Positions 15,929-25,642 of a stretch of 64,000 nt of DNA are shown piece after piece. The notes below the pieces were generated by a model. That model was given only the letters and a program-made list of their open reading frames with translations, made no database searches and had not been told where the DNA came from. Position 1 is the stretch's first letter, and each line of letters opens with the position of its first letter. Both the position numbers and the translations under genes were made by a program. Source of the stretch: Eubacterium limosum (GTDB lineage: Bacteria; Bacillota; Clostridia; Eubacteriales; Eubacteriaceae); assembly GCF_000807675.2 (NCBI RefSeq), contig NZ_CP019962.1, positions 310,001-374,000 of the forward strand, given 5' to 3'.

Positions 15929-17179
15929 TTAAAATTGAGTATCTGTTTCCAGAATATACCGTTTCAGTTTCCCGGCGTCCTGCGCATCGATCTGATCGTC
16001 AAAATTGACGTTAATGGCGACTGCTTCTACCTCTGTCCTTACATCGGTTTCAAGAATGAGCCTTTTTAGCTTTCCAGCGTCCTGAGCGTCAATTATTTTA
16101 TCAAAGTTTACATCCCCCAGAAGCACATAATTCGACACAATGGCGCATTGTCCATCGGCCAGATCCTCCTCAGTAACGGTATAACGGGTTTTGTACTCCC
16201 GTTTAACCGCTGTGGGGTTGGAAACCAGCTCTGGCCTGTTTTCGGAAACCGCGGTGGCATAAGGGACATACGCTTTCTCCGCAATATTCCCCGACGCCGC
16301 AATCTCAAGCGTCATTCCCGGATAGACGGTATCGCCTTCTTTCAGCTCCCGCCCGTCCGTGGTTGCTTTGATACCGCAGTCCTCAACCGATAAAGCGGCT
16401 CCGTCTTTATCCACGGTTTTATAAATCAGGTTCCCCTTTGGGGTATCCGCGCTCTTGATCTCAAGCTTGCTGTCTTCCTCTCGCAGGACGAGGTTCAGCT
16501 CGATGGTTTTGATATGAACATTTGTCACCAGCTGGATGGTTCCGTCTGGCAGGGTATCCATCTCAATGCCGTCGAGGTTCCCGGTGCGGTCGATGCGGAA
16601 ATCCGCCGTGCCGATAACCTGGCCATTTTCCATCGCAAAGAGCTCATGCGCTCCCTCGGGCACGCTGTTAAAAACAAACTGCCCGTTATCGTCGGTCCGG
16701 GTCTGCTGAACCTCCGAGTGCAGTTCAATATCCGTGTTGGCCAGCGGCTCACCGTTTCGGACGATCCGGCCTCTCACCATAAAGCGGTAGTTCTCATCCA
16801 GGGAGACGTCTGAGGGGATATAACTGACCTGAAGGGTCCCGTCATCGCTGATTTTGGGTAGGCTCAGACGGTTGTTTTTTACCTGATGGGTCACATCGTT
16901 TCCCTGATAAGACACGGATAGAATTTTATAATCGGTTTTGGGTTCCAGCGTAAAGACGGCGTCCTGATGGCGCGGGATTTCCATCACCGTCCCAGAATCT
17001 ACATCGGCATTGTCTTTTTTCACACCCCCGCCCCGATTGTAATAAACCGATACCTGGTGGCTGGACGGCACGGTGGCAGTGATGGGGGTGCTGCCGCCTT
17101 TTTCGGCAGCGGCTGAGGCAGGAGCGGTCAGCAGGCACAAAATGAGGCTTAACGACAATAGGGTTTTTAATTTTTTCAT
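15929..17179 (-). CDS. Secreted protein with C-terminal dockerin domain
   Basis: A 416-residue exported protein with signal peptide ending near APASAAAEKG. The middle holds a carboxypeptidase-regulatory/CnaB-like fold (RIVRNGEPLANTDIELHSEV, TDDNGQFVFNSVPEGAHELF). The last ~65 residues carry two calcium-binding dockerin repeats, GDVNFDKIIDAQDAGKLKRL and INVNFDDQIDAQDAGKLKRY. Dockerins bind cohesins, and a cohesin gene is immediately downstream. The start at 17179 follows GGAGGG and overlaps the previous stop codon by 4 bases (ATGA). Confidence 0.9.
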   Translation of the reverse strand: MKKLKTLLSLSLILCLLTAPASAAAEKGGSTPITATVPSSHQVSVYYNRGGGVKKDNADVDSGTVMEIPRHQDAVFTLEPKTDYKILSVSYQGNDVTHQVKNNRLSLPKISDDGTLQVSYIPSDVSLDENYRFMVRGRIVRNGEPLANTDIELHSEVQQTRTDDNGQFVFNSVPEGAHELFAMENGQVIGTADFRIDRTGNLDGIEMDTLPDGTIQLVTNVHIKTIELNLVLREEDSKLEIKSADTPKGNLIYKTVDKDGAALSVEDCGIKATTDGRELKEGDTVYPGMTLEIAASGNIAEKAYVPYATAVSENRPELVSNPTAVKREYKTRYTVTEEDLADGQCAIVSNYVLLGDVNFDKIIDAQDAGKLKRLILETDVRTEVEAVAINVNFDDQIDAQDAGKLKRYILETDTQF

Positions 17180-17634
17180 TTCGTCCCTCCTGAGCCAGCA
17201 TCCTGCATCTCTACCCAAAATGTCATGTTCGCCTGGTAGGTGCCTCCGGGCGCATCAGCCCAGTCCTGTTTGCCGATGTGCACCCTGATGGGGTAAGCCC
17301 GGTTGTCTGTCACGTCCACGTCCGTAAAATCCATGGTACAGGGCAAAGTCTGGCCGCTTTCTGTCTTTAGATTTTCCAGCTCACCCCTGATTTTCAGCTG
17401 TTTTCCGGGTTCCAGCACCATCATGGAGACGCACACTGTCCCAACATCGGTATTCTCCTGATTATAGGGAATATCGACCCCGGCAGGTACCTCCAGCATG
17501 TACCCGGGCATCAGCTCGACTTCCATCTCAGCCGAGCCCTCGGGGTAAAAGTTGTTGAGCTTACCCGCTGAGACACCGGGCCCAGTGAGAAGAAGCAGGC
17601 CCAGTACCAGGGCGGTAATTAAGTTTTTTTTCAT
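17176..17634 (-). CDS. Small secreted beta-rich surface protein
   Basis: A 152-residue protein with a signal peptide (cleavage near GVSAGKL) and no anchor. The ending GGTYQANMTFWVEM resembles the closing strand of the neighbouring paralogues and of spore-coat-U/pilin-like folds. I do not recognise a named family. It is part of the surface operon, coupled by overlap to the dockerin gene, and may be a subunit or cap of the same structure. Confidence 0.7.
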   Translation of the reverse strand: MKKNLITALVLGLLLLTGPGVSAGKLNNFYPEGSAEMEVELMPGYMLEVPAGVDIPYNQENTDVGTVCVSMMVLEPGKQLKIRGELENLKTESGQTLPCTMDFTDVDVTDNRAYPIRVHIGKQDWADAPGGTYQANMTFWVEMQDAGSGGTK

Positions 17635-17673
17635 TGCAGGACCTGCTTTCTGTAAAATAAATAGCGTCGGCGG

Positions 17674-18342
17674 TTAACTCACAGGGGTCGCTGACTTGGT
17701 ATTCTCTGTTACCTTCGGTGAGATGGTGACTGTCAGCTGACTGTTGTATTTTCCCGGGGCCGAATAATTGTCCCATTTTGTGTCGTCCAGTTTCACCTTT
17801 CCGACGGCGCTCTTAACATCCTCTGTCATAGTAACAATGGTATCTCCCGACACAAGTTCTTTATCCGCTGCGTCCATCACTTTGTAGGCAGCGCCCACTT
17901 TTACGGTTGGATCCTTAACATTCGTCATGGTGAATTTGTTGGTGTCGGTTAATTTTACCGCCAGGTTTTCGATGGTATAGTATTTCTCCCCGTCCTGCAC
18001 ATCAGCTTCGGTTCCGTTGTGGATATAGGAGGAGTAGGACAGCTCCTTCACCAGCTTGCTGGGGTCGCTGGTGGCGGAGATCTGGTCAAAGGTGATTTTC
18101 TGTGGGATATCCACTGACCAGGTCGCTTCACCCGGGGTCACTTCTTTGAAGGAAAGCTCCAGCTCGGTCTGGTTCTTGCCCTCGGTGCCGTCTGTAATGA
18201 CGTCATTCGCGCCCGCAGTGGTGTCATTGCCGCTCCCGTTGATGGGATAACTCTCGGCCGCCGCAAAAGCAGTAGTGCCAAAGCATAAGGCCGTCATGGT
18301 GAGTGCCGCTAAACCCGCGGCGATTTTCTTCTTCATTGCCAT
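17674..18342 (-). CDS. Secreted repeat-family surface protein, paralogue 1
   Basis: A 222-residue exported protein starting MAMKKKIAAGLAALTMTALC with a typical signal peptide. It shares a plan with the next three genes: a TELELSF strand, EATWSVDIPQKITFDQI, a Lys/Leu-rich ELSYSS segment and a final strand like YNSQLTVTISP. No catalytic motifs are visible. It may be a pilin-like or matrix subunit. Confidence 0.8.
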   Translation of the reverse strand: MAMKKKIAAGLAALTMTALCFGTTAFAAAESYPINGSGNDTTAGANDVITDGTEGKNQTELELSFKEVTPGEATWSVDIPQKITFDQISATSDPSKLVKELSYSSYIHNGTEADVQDGEKYYTIENLAVKLTDTNKFTMTNVKDPTVKVGAAYKVMDAADKELVSGDTIVTMTEDVKSAVGKVKLDDTKWDNYSAPGKYNSQLTVTISPKVTENTKSATPVS

Positions 18343-18372
18343 TTTTCTTTACCTCGTTTTCCTTTTATAATG

Positions 18373-19008
18373 TCACGGTGCTGGTGATACCTCTTCTGTA
18401 GTCGGTGTGATGGAAACAGTCAATTTTCCCTTGTAATTGCCGTCGGAAAAATCTTTAAGTTTTGCCTTGTCCAGCTGTACCTTACCGGTTCCGTCGGCCA
18501 CATCCTCGGTCATGGTGACGATGGTGCCGCCAGCAGCCACTGTTGTGAACAGGCCATCTTTATCGGCAGCTGCGCCCGCAGCCACAACACCGTAGGCTCC
18601 CGCTACCTTCGCAGGGACTCCTGCCGCATCGGCGTTAAACATGGTAAAGGTGTTGGCGCTATCGCCAGACGGCAGCTTGATCTCAAGCTTGGTGATCTTG
18701 GATGTCGCATTCTCCACATTGTTGTTGATCACAGAGCTGTAAGCCAAATCCTTGACCAGAGCGCTCTGGGGGCTGTTTACTGAAATATCACTGAAAGCAA
18801 TGGTCTGCGGGATATCCACCGACCAGGTAGGCGCCCCCTCTTCCATCTTATAGGACAGCTTCACCTCGGTCTGGCTGTCCGGTGTGGCGGTGTTCCCGCT
18901 GCCGTTTACCGGACTGTCCGCGTCTGCCGCCAGGGCAGTGGAACCAAAGCATAACGCTGTCACTAAAACCGCTGCCATACTGGCAGCTATTCTTTTTTTC
19001 ATCGCCAT
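18373..19008 (-). CDS. Secreted repeat-family surface protein, paralogue 2
   Basis: A 211-residue exported protein (MAMKKRIAASMAAVLVTALC) with the same plan as its neighbours: TEVKLSYKMEEGAPTWSVDI, then AFSDISVNSPQSALVKDLAY and a closing GNYKGKLTVSITPT. It lies 30 bases after the preceding gene in transcription order, in a compact run of four. Function is unknown. The closeness of its signal peptide to those of paralogues 1 and 3 points to recent tandem duplication. Confidence 0.8.
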   Translation of the reverse strand: MAMKKRIAASMAAVLVTALCFGSTALAADADSPVNGSGNTATPDSQTEVKLSYKMEEGAPTWSVDIPQTIAFSDISVNSPQSALVKDLAYSSVINNNVENATSKITKLEIKLPSGDSANTFTMFNADAAGVPAKVAGAYGVVAAGAAADKDGLFTTVAAGGTIVTMTEDVADGTGKVQLDKAKLKDFSDGNYKGKLTVSITPTTEEVSPAP

Positions 19009-19039
19009 TTTCTTAATATCCTCTCTGTTTTTTTAGTGC

Positions 19040-19660
19040 TCAGGAAGCCGGCGTGCCAACCTTTTCAGGGGTGATGACCACAGACAGGTTTCCCTTATAA
19101 CTGCCGTTTGCAACGCCGCTGGCTGATAATACGCTTTTATCCAGCTTGATTTTTCCCTCACCATCGATTTTATCCGGAGTCATGGTCACAATCTTGTTCT
19201 TTGCTTCCACAAAATTGCCGTCTGTGCTGCCTTCGGCCACCACACCAAAAACACCTGTCAGCTTGGTGGTAGGTTCGTCCGCTTTGTACATGTCAAACAT
19301 CTTGTTATCTCCCAGTTTGACGGTCAGGCTTTTAATTTCATCTTCAGCTTGGATACCCGTCACCGCATTATTGATGGCGCAGCTGTATTTTAAAGGTTTT
19401 TCCAAGGCCGAATCCGGGCTGTTGACGCTGATGCTGTTAAAGGAAATTTCCTGAGGGATGTCCACCGACCAGGTGGGGTCGGCCGATGTGGTGTCCAGAG
19501 TCATCTTAACCTCGGTATTTTCATCGGTCACGCTGTTTCCTGTCCCCGTCCCGTTGACCGGGGTGTTATTTTCATCTGCCGCGAGGGCCGTACTGCCAAA
19601 GCACATCGCCGCTACAATGATGGCGGCCATACTGGCAGCCATTCTTTTTTTCATTGCCAT
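19040..19660 (-). CDS. Secreted repeat-family surface protein, paralogue 3
   Basis: A 206-residue exported protein (MAMKKRMAASMAAIIVAAMC) closest to paralogue 2, sharing the WSVDIPQ core and the ISVNSPDSALEKPLKYS segment. It ends GSYKGNLSVVITPE. AGAGGT lies before the start; Met1 and Met3 are both possible starts. Function is unknown. Confidence 0.8.
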   Translation of the reverse strand: MAMKKRMAASMAAIIVAAMCFGSTALAADENNTPVNGTGTGNSVTDENTEVKMTLDTTSADPTWSVDIPQEISFNSISVNSPDSALEKPLKYSCAINNAVTGIQAEDEIKSLTVKLGDNKMFDMYKADEPTTKLTGVFGVVAEGSTDGNFVEAKNKIVTMTPDKIDGEGKIKLDKSVLSASGVANGSYKGNLSVVITPEKVGTPAS

Positions 19661-19704
19661 TTTTTTTACCTCTTTCTTTTAAAGTAACCTGTGCTGAGAA
19701 ATGC

Positions 19705-20391
19705 TTATGCACCCGGTGTTTCGTCCGGGTTTGTGGTTGGTTCTGGACTTGGCTCCGGTGACGGTGTCGGATCGGGTTCAGGATCAGTCACGGTCACGCG
19801 GGTCGGTGTGATCTTCATGGTCAGTTTACCCGTGTAGGTACCGGCGACTTTTCCGTTAAAGCTCGCTTTATCCAGTTCAACCGAACCGGTGGCGCTGTCG
19901 GATGCCTGGGTCAGGGTCGCGATGGGGTTGGTACCATCGGTCACGTCGGTTTTTGACGGGTCCTTCACCTTATAAGCGTCCGCAATGGTTTTGGTCGCAT
20001 CGGTGGTCAGTGCCAGAGTCGGCTTAAAGCTGTCGCCCACCTTTACCACAAGGTTGGCAATCTGGTTTTCCAGAGCCTCATCGCTCGTGTTCACATTCAG
20101 GATGGTTGCCTTGAGGGGCAGCTCCTGTACGAAATCCGTGGCGGAGGTGGCTGTCACATTGCTGAAGGACAGCTTTTTCGGAATTTCCACCGACCAGGTA
20201 GCGTCCCCCTCCTTGATCGTGGTGACTTCAATTTCTGTCGAATTCGAGTTGTCCGATGTGACAGCCGACGAATTATCCGTGCCGTCACTGTAAATGGTGT
20301 TCGTTTCTGCGGCAAAGGCCGTTGTGCCAAAGCACATCGCCGTTACCGCGAGGGCTGCCGCGCCTGCGGCCAGCTTTCTCTTCATGGTCAT
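19705..20391 (-). CDS. Secreted repeat-family surface protein, paralogue 4
   Basis: A 228-residue exported protein starting MTMKRKLAAGAAALAVTAMC. The core matches the other paralogues (GDATWSVEIPKKLSFSNVTA, TYTGKLTMKITPTRV). It alone ends in a Pro/Glu/Thr-rich tail (repeats of PEPSPEP type), which may span the wall or spread from the surface. A start at 20391 with AGAGGTAGAAGA upstream is preferred over a longer frame. First of the four in transcription order. Confidence 0.8.
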   Translation of the reverse strand: MTMKRKLAAGAAALAVTAMCFGTTAFAAETNTIYSDGTDNSSAVTSDNSNSTEIEVTTIKEGDATWSVEIPKKLSFSNVTATSATDFVQELPLKATILNVNTSDEALENQIANLVVKVGDSFKPTLALTTDATKTIADAYKVKDPSKTDVTDGTNPIATLTQASDSATGSVELDKASFNGKVAGTYTGKLTMKITPTRVTVTDPEPDPTPSPEPSPEPTTNPDETPGA

Positions 20392-20485
20392 TTCTTCTAC
20401 CTCTTTCTGTGAGAAATTAAAATATATTGTCGGGGAAAGGCGCCGGCAATGGCACACTTCCCCATACAACTGCGCTTGCTGCGGC

Positions 20486-23400
20486 CTACTCGCCGCCGAC
20501 CACTGGATCATCCCAGACAGCGTGCCAGGTCATATTGCCTGTGTAGCTGCCTGCATACAGCGTTTGGGAACCCGATAGCAGAACCGAACCCTGCTTCACC
20601 CGTTTGCCGTCTGTTTCCGCATCATCACCGCTGAAGGTCCAGAAGCTCCCTTCGGTATAGAGCTGGACGCCGCCAGGAGTCTGCACCCGGTACTGCGGTG
20701 TAAAGCCATTATGGCTGGCCGCAGTATTGTTCATGATAAAGGTACCCCAGCCGCCCATCGATCCTTTTGCGGGTGAAAGGCTGACCTCCACCGTTCGGCC
20801 TTCCTGAATATTACTTTCTACCGACAAGTCAAAGTCTGCCTTGACCCCATGTCCGATGATCACCGGATTTTCAGGCGTCCCTGCCTGTATCTCAGCGGGA
20901 ATCCCAAGGTGATAGGTCATATCTGACAGCAGGGCTGCTGTCAGGGTGTCCTCTGCATTGGCACGCAGTTTTCTCCTGTAGATGCTGCCATCTGGAACTT
21001 CCGCCGAAACACTGGCGTAATACGCGTCCTCCGATACCGTCGATTTCGCCATATAGGGCAGATACATACTCAGTAAGCCGCCCGCCTGTCCTTCGACCTG
21101 GAAATCCGGTCCTGAAGCCTCAGCCGTCCAGCTGACTGCCGGAGCTGCTGTGGTTCCCGTATCCCCATACCAGATGGTGGAACCGGTTATCCTCTGGCCT
21201 TTGTAAGCCTCCGGCGTTTCCCCCACCTTCAGCACCACACGATGCAGCGGAATGGATTCGCTGCCGTTTTTGGCCTGGTCACACACTGGGTTCCGGACCG
21301 CTCCGCTCTTTGCCAGAACAGAGCCGCCGTTGATGACGGTTGTCTTGTGAGCCATTGCGCTGGCTCCCGCACCGCTGCCAATGGCATCCGCGGTGCTGCT
21401 GCCCGCAGCTGCCACATTACCGCTGTTGATCCGGATCTCTCCGGCAAGCTGGCCGCTGCTGCCGCCGATCCCGGCGCCTCCGCCAGCTCCAGCAGCATCC
21501 ACCATGGCTGTTCCGCCAATGGTCACCGACCCTTCTGGTACACCGCCGATGCCTGCGCCCGTACCTCCGCCAGCCGCCGTCACTTTTCCGCCGTCAATAC
21601 TGATGGTTTTGGTGCCGATACCCGGGCCGTTGGTGCCCACGGCGTGAAGCCCTTGAGCCGAAAGGGACAGACTGCCGCCTCCCGACACGCCGCTCTGCCC
21701 CATAAGGTTCAGGCTGCCTTGTCCTGAGATCGTGCTGATGCCCTCACTTAAAAGACCCGTTGTGCTTCCGGAAAAACTGGAATTACTCCCTTCCTTAAGG
21801 ATGAATTCTACTGTTGCCCCGCCGTTTACCCGCACAGGCGTATCACTTCCGCTTAAGGTCAGCTGATCAATATTGATGGCCGTTGCGCCCACATGGTTGC
21901 CGGATACCACAATAACCCGGTGTTCGGAAGGTTTTGCCGGATCGCTGGATTTCAGCGTAAGCGCCTTTCCTCCCAGCGTATTGTAACCCTCTGTTTTGAC
22001 AACCAGGCTTTCATCGATGAATGAATCGCTGAAAATAAAGCCATCCTTATAAATATACAAATCTTTATTGACCGCCGCTGCATCCGAAAAATCATATTCC
22101 AGAGAAACGACAATCTCAATCGTCAGATTTTTCTGATAAGTGGTCTTATCCCCTGTAATCAGAGGTCCTGTTTCCTGGCCTGTATCCGGGTCAACCGACT
22201 TAAAGCCTGCCTCTGTCACTTCAATCACCAAGCTGTACTGGCCCGCGGTCAGCCCGCTCGGGTCTGTGCAGGAAAGCGCGCCAGTGGCAGCGTCAACCTT
22301 AAACTTACTATTCCCCTGCGCCATTTTGTAGGTAACGCTTCCTGTGGGGTTGTTACCCGTTACTTCTGCGGCATCCATAAAAGGAACCTCCGGTGTTAAT
22401 TTCGTATTGACATAACGGTTGTCTTCATTTTTTGTTTTATACTCAAGCTCTGTAATCCCATAGAGCGCCACTTTGTCCTGTGTGCTGTTGATAAAACGCA
22501 TACTTGGAGTGTTATCCGCGCTTCGGTTGAGCCCTAAAGGAAAAATAACCAGCTGGTAGTTCTCCCCCTGCATACCGTCCATCAGTGTAAACTGTGACGT
22601 GGCTGTGTAGGTGCCGCCGCCGTTATCCGTCAAGGTAGCGTGGCGTACTGTGCTTGTGTTGTCTGCTACAGCAATCTGCGCATAATCACCATTTTTGATC
22701 CAATAAGCGTCTGCCATCAGCACATTATTTTCTGCATCGTACATATCACTGCTGAGACGGATCCCCGTCATCTCCAGCTTTGATTCCGTATTGCCATAAG
22801 CCGGACCGCTCTGCTGGGTGCTGCCAAAGCTTGCAGAATAGGTTTTTACCTTAACCTTCGGGCTTCGGATATCGCGTACACCGCCTTCTCCAATGCCCGT
22901 GTCGTCATAGGTAATCTTGTTGACCCTCAGATCATATTCGCCAGACAAGGACTCCGCGTAGCTCTCACCCAAAGCATACTCCAGTGTTTTTTTATAGGTA
23001 TCCGTTGGAAAATCCGCCGTCTTTAAGGTGCCTGCGGCCCCGTCAACCGGCGTGTTGTTTTTATACCACTGCCAGTCCATACTGCCTTTAAAGCTTGGCG
23101 AAATTTCAATGATGGCGGACAGGTTTTTATTCCCATTAAAATAGGCAAGCTCCTCTGCCGTACCATTTTGGCTGAACTCTAGAAGCCCAGATTTATCCGA
23201 CTGGATCAGCATTAAATCGTCCAGTGAAAGGTACACCCACTCCGAATAAAAATTAAAGGGCCCGTAGCCTTTGTTTGTCTGATCGGCCGTAGTCTGGGCG
23301 CTTTTCAGCCGGTACCAGCCCGGGTCGGTCACTTTCGTAAATTTATGATTTGGCGCCGCCCGGGTGCTGGTCGTACTGCCTGATCCCTCTCCCGCACTCC

Positions 23401-25612
23401 ATGTATTGGTCTCTGTCAGACCGTTTACCATCTGCGCAGCCGTATCCCCCGCTGCTCCGGCAGCCGGCGCAGTTTCCTGGGCGTTTGAAGAATACTGCCA
23501 GCTATAATCATATTGGTCCAGGGCCACACCGTCGCCATAAGCCTGTAAATCAGCTTTTAATTCATAGTTTGTTTCGCCGCTGATGGCACTGGTCCGGGTC
23601 TGGTTATCCAGAGCCACATTTACTACTTTTAAATTTAAGGTTAAATCCGCCTCAAAGCTCTCTACCGCGCCTTGAAACTTGCCATCGATCAGCTTGTTCT
23701 GCTTTACCTGCATCTTCGCGCTGAACTGGGTATCGCCGCCCTTCAGCCCTGAGGTCTTGACCTGAAGATCTCCCGTCCACGGCATATCCGGATTGACGAT
23801 ATAGTTCAGCTTGGCCGCATCCGCGTTACTGCTCTTAAAGGTAGAAATATGCGGGAGAATAATCTCAAAGTTTTCGCCCAAGGTATCGGCTGTCTTTAAA
23901 GGCGCAAACTGGGCTGGATCGCCCTGTTTGATAACGGCGTTGTCGTCCCCTGTCTGGATCACGGTTTTAGCCGCCCCGTTCTCCTCAATCTGTGCCAGGG
24001 TGATGGCTGGCTCATACGTTGTCTCGATTTCTTTTGAATAGCTGCCAACATCTTTGTAACAATTGAGAGCAAAAGAATTTTTGAAAATCAACGCGCTGAT
24101 ATCGTTGTTCACAACTCCTACAAAACCACCCTTGTGGTCCCCCGGATCCGGAGTCTCACAGGACACCCGGCCCAGGTTGTAACAGTTTTCAACTGTATAG
24201 GGCTGGCCCGAGCCTGAGTTGGAAGCCAGCATGCCGCAGAAACCACCGACGTTCATCCCACTCAGCAGGCTGGTGCCGTCCGGTTTATGTAAATTGTCAA
24301 CAGTGACGTCCCCGGTGTTCGCGGTGTTTGTCACATCACCGGTGGATTTCCCCACCACACCGCCGATGAAACCACCACCTCCGTTTGCGGTGAGATTGGT
24401 GATTTCAAACTTTCCTTTATGGATCGAGTTCTTGACGTTGTTGACCTTTCCGCCGATACCGCCTAAGTAATAGGCGAGAGAATTTCTTACACAGTTGTCC
24501 ATAATAAAATCCACATCCGCCTCGCAGCCGTAGAGGTTGATGAAACCATTCCCCTCATTGGCCGCGATACAACCGGAAACACAGTTGCCATCCCCAGTGC
24601 CATCCTCCAGCCCAATTCGGATGCCCTGAAAATAGATTCCACCGTTTTTGGCTGAGCAGTTATAAATATCCATGGACAGCTTCAATTCCGGTCTGCCCCC
24701 TAAATACCCAAAGATCATTGATGTGGAGAACTGCCCCATTCCCGAGCTATTGACATCGAAATCCCGAAAATAAATGGACATGCCATCCGTATGGCATTCC
24801 CTCATTTCAATGATCTTAGCGTCTTTATTATTAAAGTGAGAAGCCTTTCCGATAAAGCCGGTCACATTAAAAAGACTTTCTCCTCTACTTTCCTTCGGGT
24901 GTCCTCCGACCGAAAGTTCTGTATCTTTAATCCGGCAGCCCTCCATTTTTATATGTGTGCCGCAGCCGATGAGAATGGCATTGTTCGCGTTTTTGCTGGA
25001 ATAAAAGCTGGCGTCCATAAAGTTCAGGTTTCTGACCGTTGAGAAGGTGGTGCCATCCCAGGTCGTGTTGTTGTCTTCCAGCCACCACATAGAATTGTAC
25101 TCATTGATAAAAGCCAGTGAACCCAAGTATTCTGAAAAAGGCCAAAGTGATGTATTCAGCTGTGTCTCATATTCTCCGAGCTGACGGTCATCCAGCCGGA
25201 GGCCTGTAATAGCATTGCCCTGGCCGTCAAACAGCGATGCGGACAGGTACCGGATGGGCACCCAGTAATGAGCTGAAAGGTCAATATCCCGGTCGATGTA
25301 AATGTTTTTATTTTTAAAGGTGTTTCCATCATAAGAAAGCTTTGACAGCCCCGCCAGCTGCTCCGCCGTTGAAATATGATAATCGGCCGCGCCGGCGTTA
25401 TACCAGCCGGTATCGTAGTAGGCCGTATTATCCAGCCAGGTATCGTTGTTTTGGGCCGGCTTCACTGTTTTATCATTGGTAGAAACCGCGGCCTTCGTTT
25501 CGCTTCTTCCTGCCGCTTCAGCTTTGGCTGGCAGCTGCACTGTCCCCAATGTCATAACCACCGCCAGCAGAATGGGGGCAATGCGTTTTAAAACTGGACT
25601 TCTTCTATTCAT
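20486..25612 (-). CDS. Very large secreted adhesin-like protein
   Basis: A 1708-residue exported protein with an N-terminal signal peptide. Residues about 60-520 contain GLUG-like repeats (GGFIGGVVGKSTGDV, NVGGFCGML, GGFVGVV). The middle has Ig/cadherin-like stretches. Around 1290-1420 a Gly-rich beta-helix-like zone follows (repeats of ITISGQG, IGTKTISIDGG, GAGIGG type). The C-terminus (GIPAEIQAG to GSYTGNMTWHAVW) resembles the closing core of the small paralogues downstream. There is no sortase signal or membrane anchor at the end. Probably a secreted or matrix adhesin; ligand unknown. Confidence 0.8.
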   Translation of the reverse strand: MNRRSPVLKRIAPILLAVVMTLGTVQLPAKAEAAGRSETKAAVSTNDKTVKPAQNNDTWLDNTAYYDTGWYNAGAADYHISTAEQLAGLSKLSYDGNTFKNKNIYIDRDIDLSAHYWVPIRYLSASLFDGQGNAITGLRLDDRQLGEYETQLNTSLWPFSEYLGSLAFINEYNSMWWLEDNNTTWDGTTFSTVRNLNFMDASFYSSKNANNAILIGCGTHIKMEGCRIKDTELSVGGHPKESRGESLFNVTGFIGKASHFNNKDAKIIEMRECHTDGMSIYFRDFDVNSSGMGQFSTSMIFGYLGGRPELKLSMDIYNCSAKNGGIYFQGIRIGLEDGTGDGNCVSGCIAANEGNGFINLYGCEADVDFIMDNCVRNSLAYYLGGIGGKVNNVKNSIHKGKFEITNLTANGGGGFIGGVVGKSTGDVTNTANTGDVTVDNLHKPDGTSLLSGMNVGGFCGMLASNSGSGQPYTVENCYNLGRVSCETPDPGDHKGGFVGVVNNDISALIFKNSFALNCYKDVGSYSKEIETTYEPAITLAQIEENGAAKTVIQTGDDNAVIKQGDPAQFAPLKTADTLGENFEIILPHISTFKSSNADAAKLNYIVNPDMPWTGDLQVKTSGLKGGDTQFSAKMQVKQNKLIDGKFQGAVESFEADLTLNLKVVNVALDNQTRTSAISGETNYELKADLQAYGDGVALDQYDYSWQYSSNAQETAPAAGAAGDTAAQMVNGLTETNTWSAGEGSGSTTSTRAAPNHKFTKVTDPGWYRLKSAQTTADQTNKGYGPFNFYSEWVYLSLDDLMLIQSDKSGLLEFSQNGTAEELAYFNGNKNLSAIIEISPSFKGSMDWQWYKNNTPVDGAAGTLKTADFPTDTYKKTLEYALGESYAESLSGEYDLRVNKITYDDTGIGEGGVRDIRSPKVKVKTYSASFGSTQQSGPAYGNTESKLEMTGIRLSSDMYDAENNVLMADAYWIKNGDYAQIAVADNTSTVRHATLTDNGGGTYTATSQFTLMDGMQGENYQLVIFPLGLNRSADNTPSMRFINSTQDKVALYGITELEYKTKNEDNRYVNTKLTPEVPFMDAAEVTGNNPTGSVTYKMAQGNSKFKVDAATGALSCTDPSGLTAGQYSLVIEVTEAGFKSVDPDTGQETGPLITGDKTTYQKNLTIEIVVSLEYDFSDAAAVNKDLYIYKDGFIFSDSFIDESLVVKTEGYNTLGGKALTLKSSDPAKPSEHRVIVVSGNHVGATAINIDQLTLSGSDTPVRVNGGATVEFILKEGSNSSFSGSTTGLLSEGISTISGQGSLNLMGQSGVSGGGSLSLSAQGLHAVGTNGPGIGTKTISIDGGKVTAAGGGTGAGIGGVPEGSVTIGGTAMVDAAGAGGGAGIGGSSGQLAGEIRINSGNVAAAGSSTADAIGSGAGASAMAHKTTVINGGSVLAKSGAVRNPVCDQAKNGSESIPLHRVVLKVGETPEAYKGQRITGSTIWYGDTGTTAAPAVSWTAEASGPDFQVEGQAGGLLSMYLPYMAKSTVSEDAYYASVSAEVPDGSIYRRKLRANAEDTLTAALLSDMTYHLGIPAEIQAGTPENPVIIGHGVKADFDLSVESNIQEGRTVEVSLSPAKGSMGGWGTFIMNNTAASHNGFTPQYRVQTPGGVQLYTEGSFWTFSGDDAETDGKRVKQGSVLLSGSQTLYAGSYTGNMTWHAVWDDPVVGGE

Positions 25613-25642
25613 GGCGGTTCCTCCTCTGTACTGCTTTTATTT

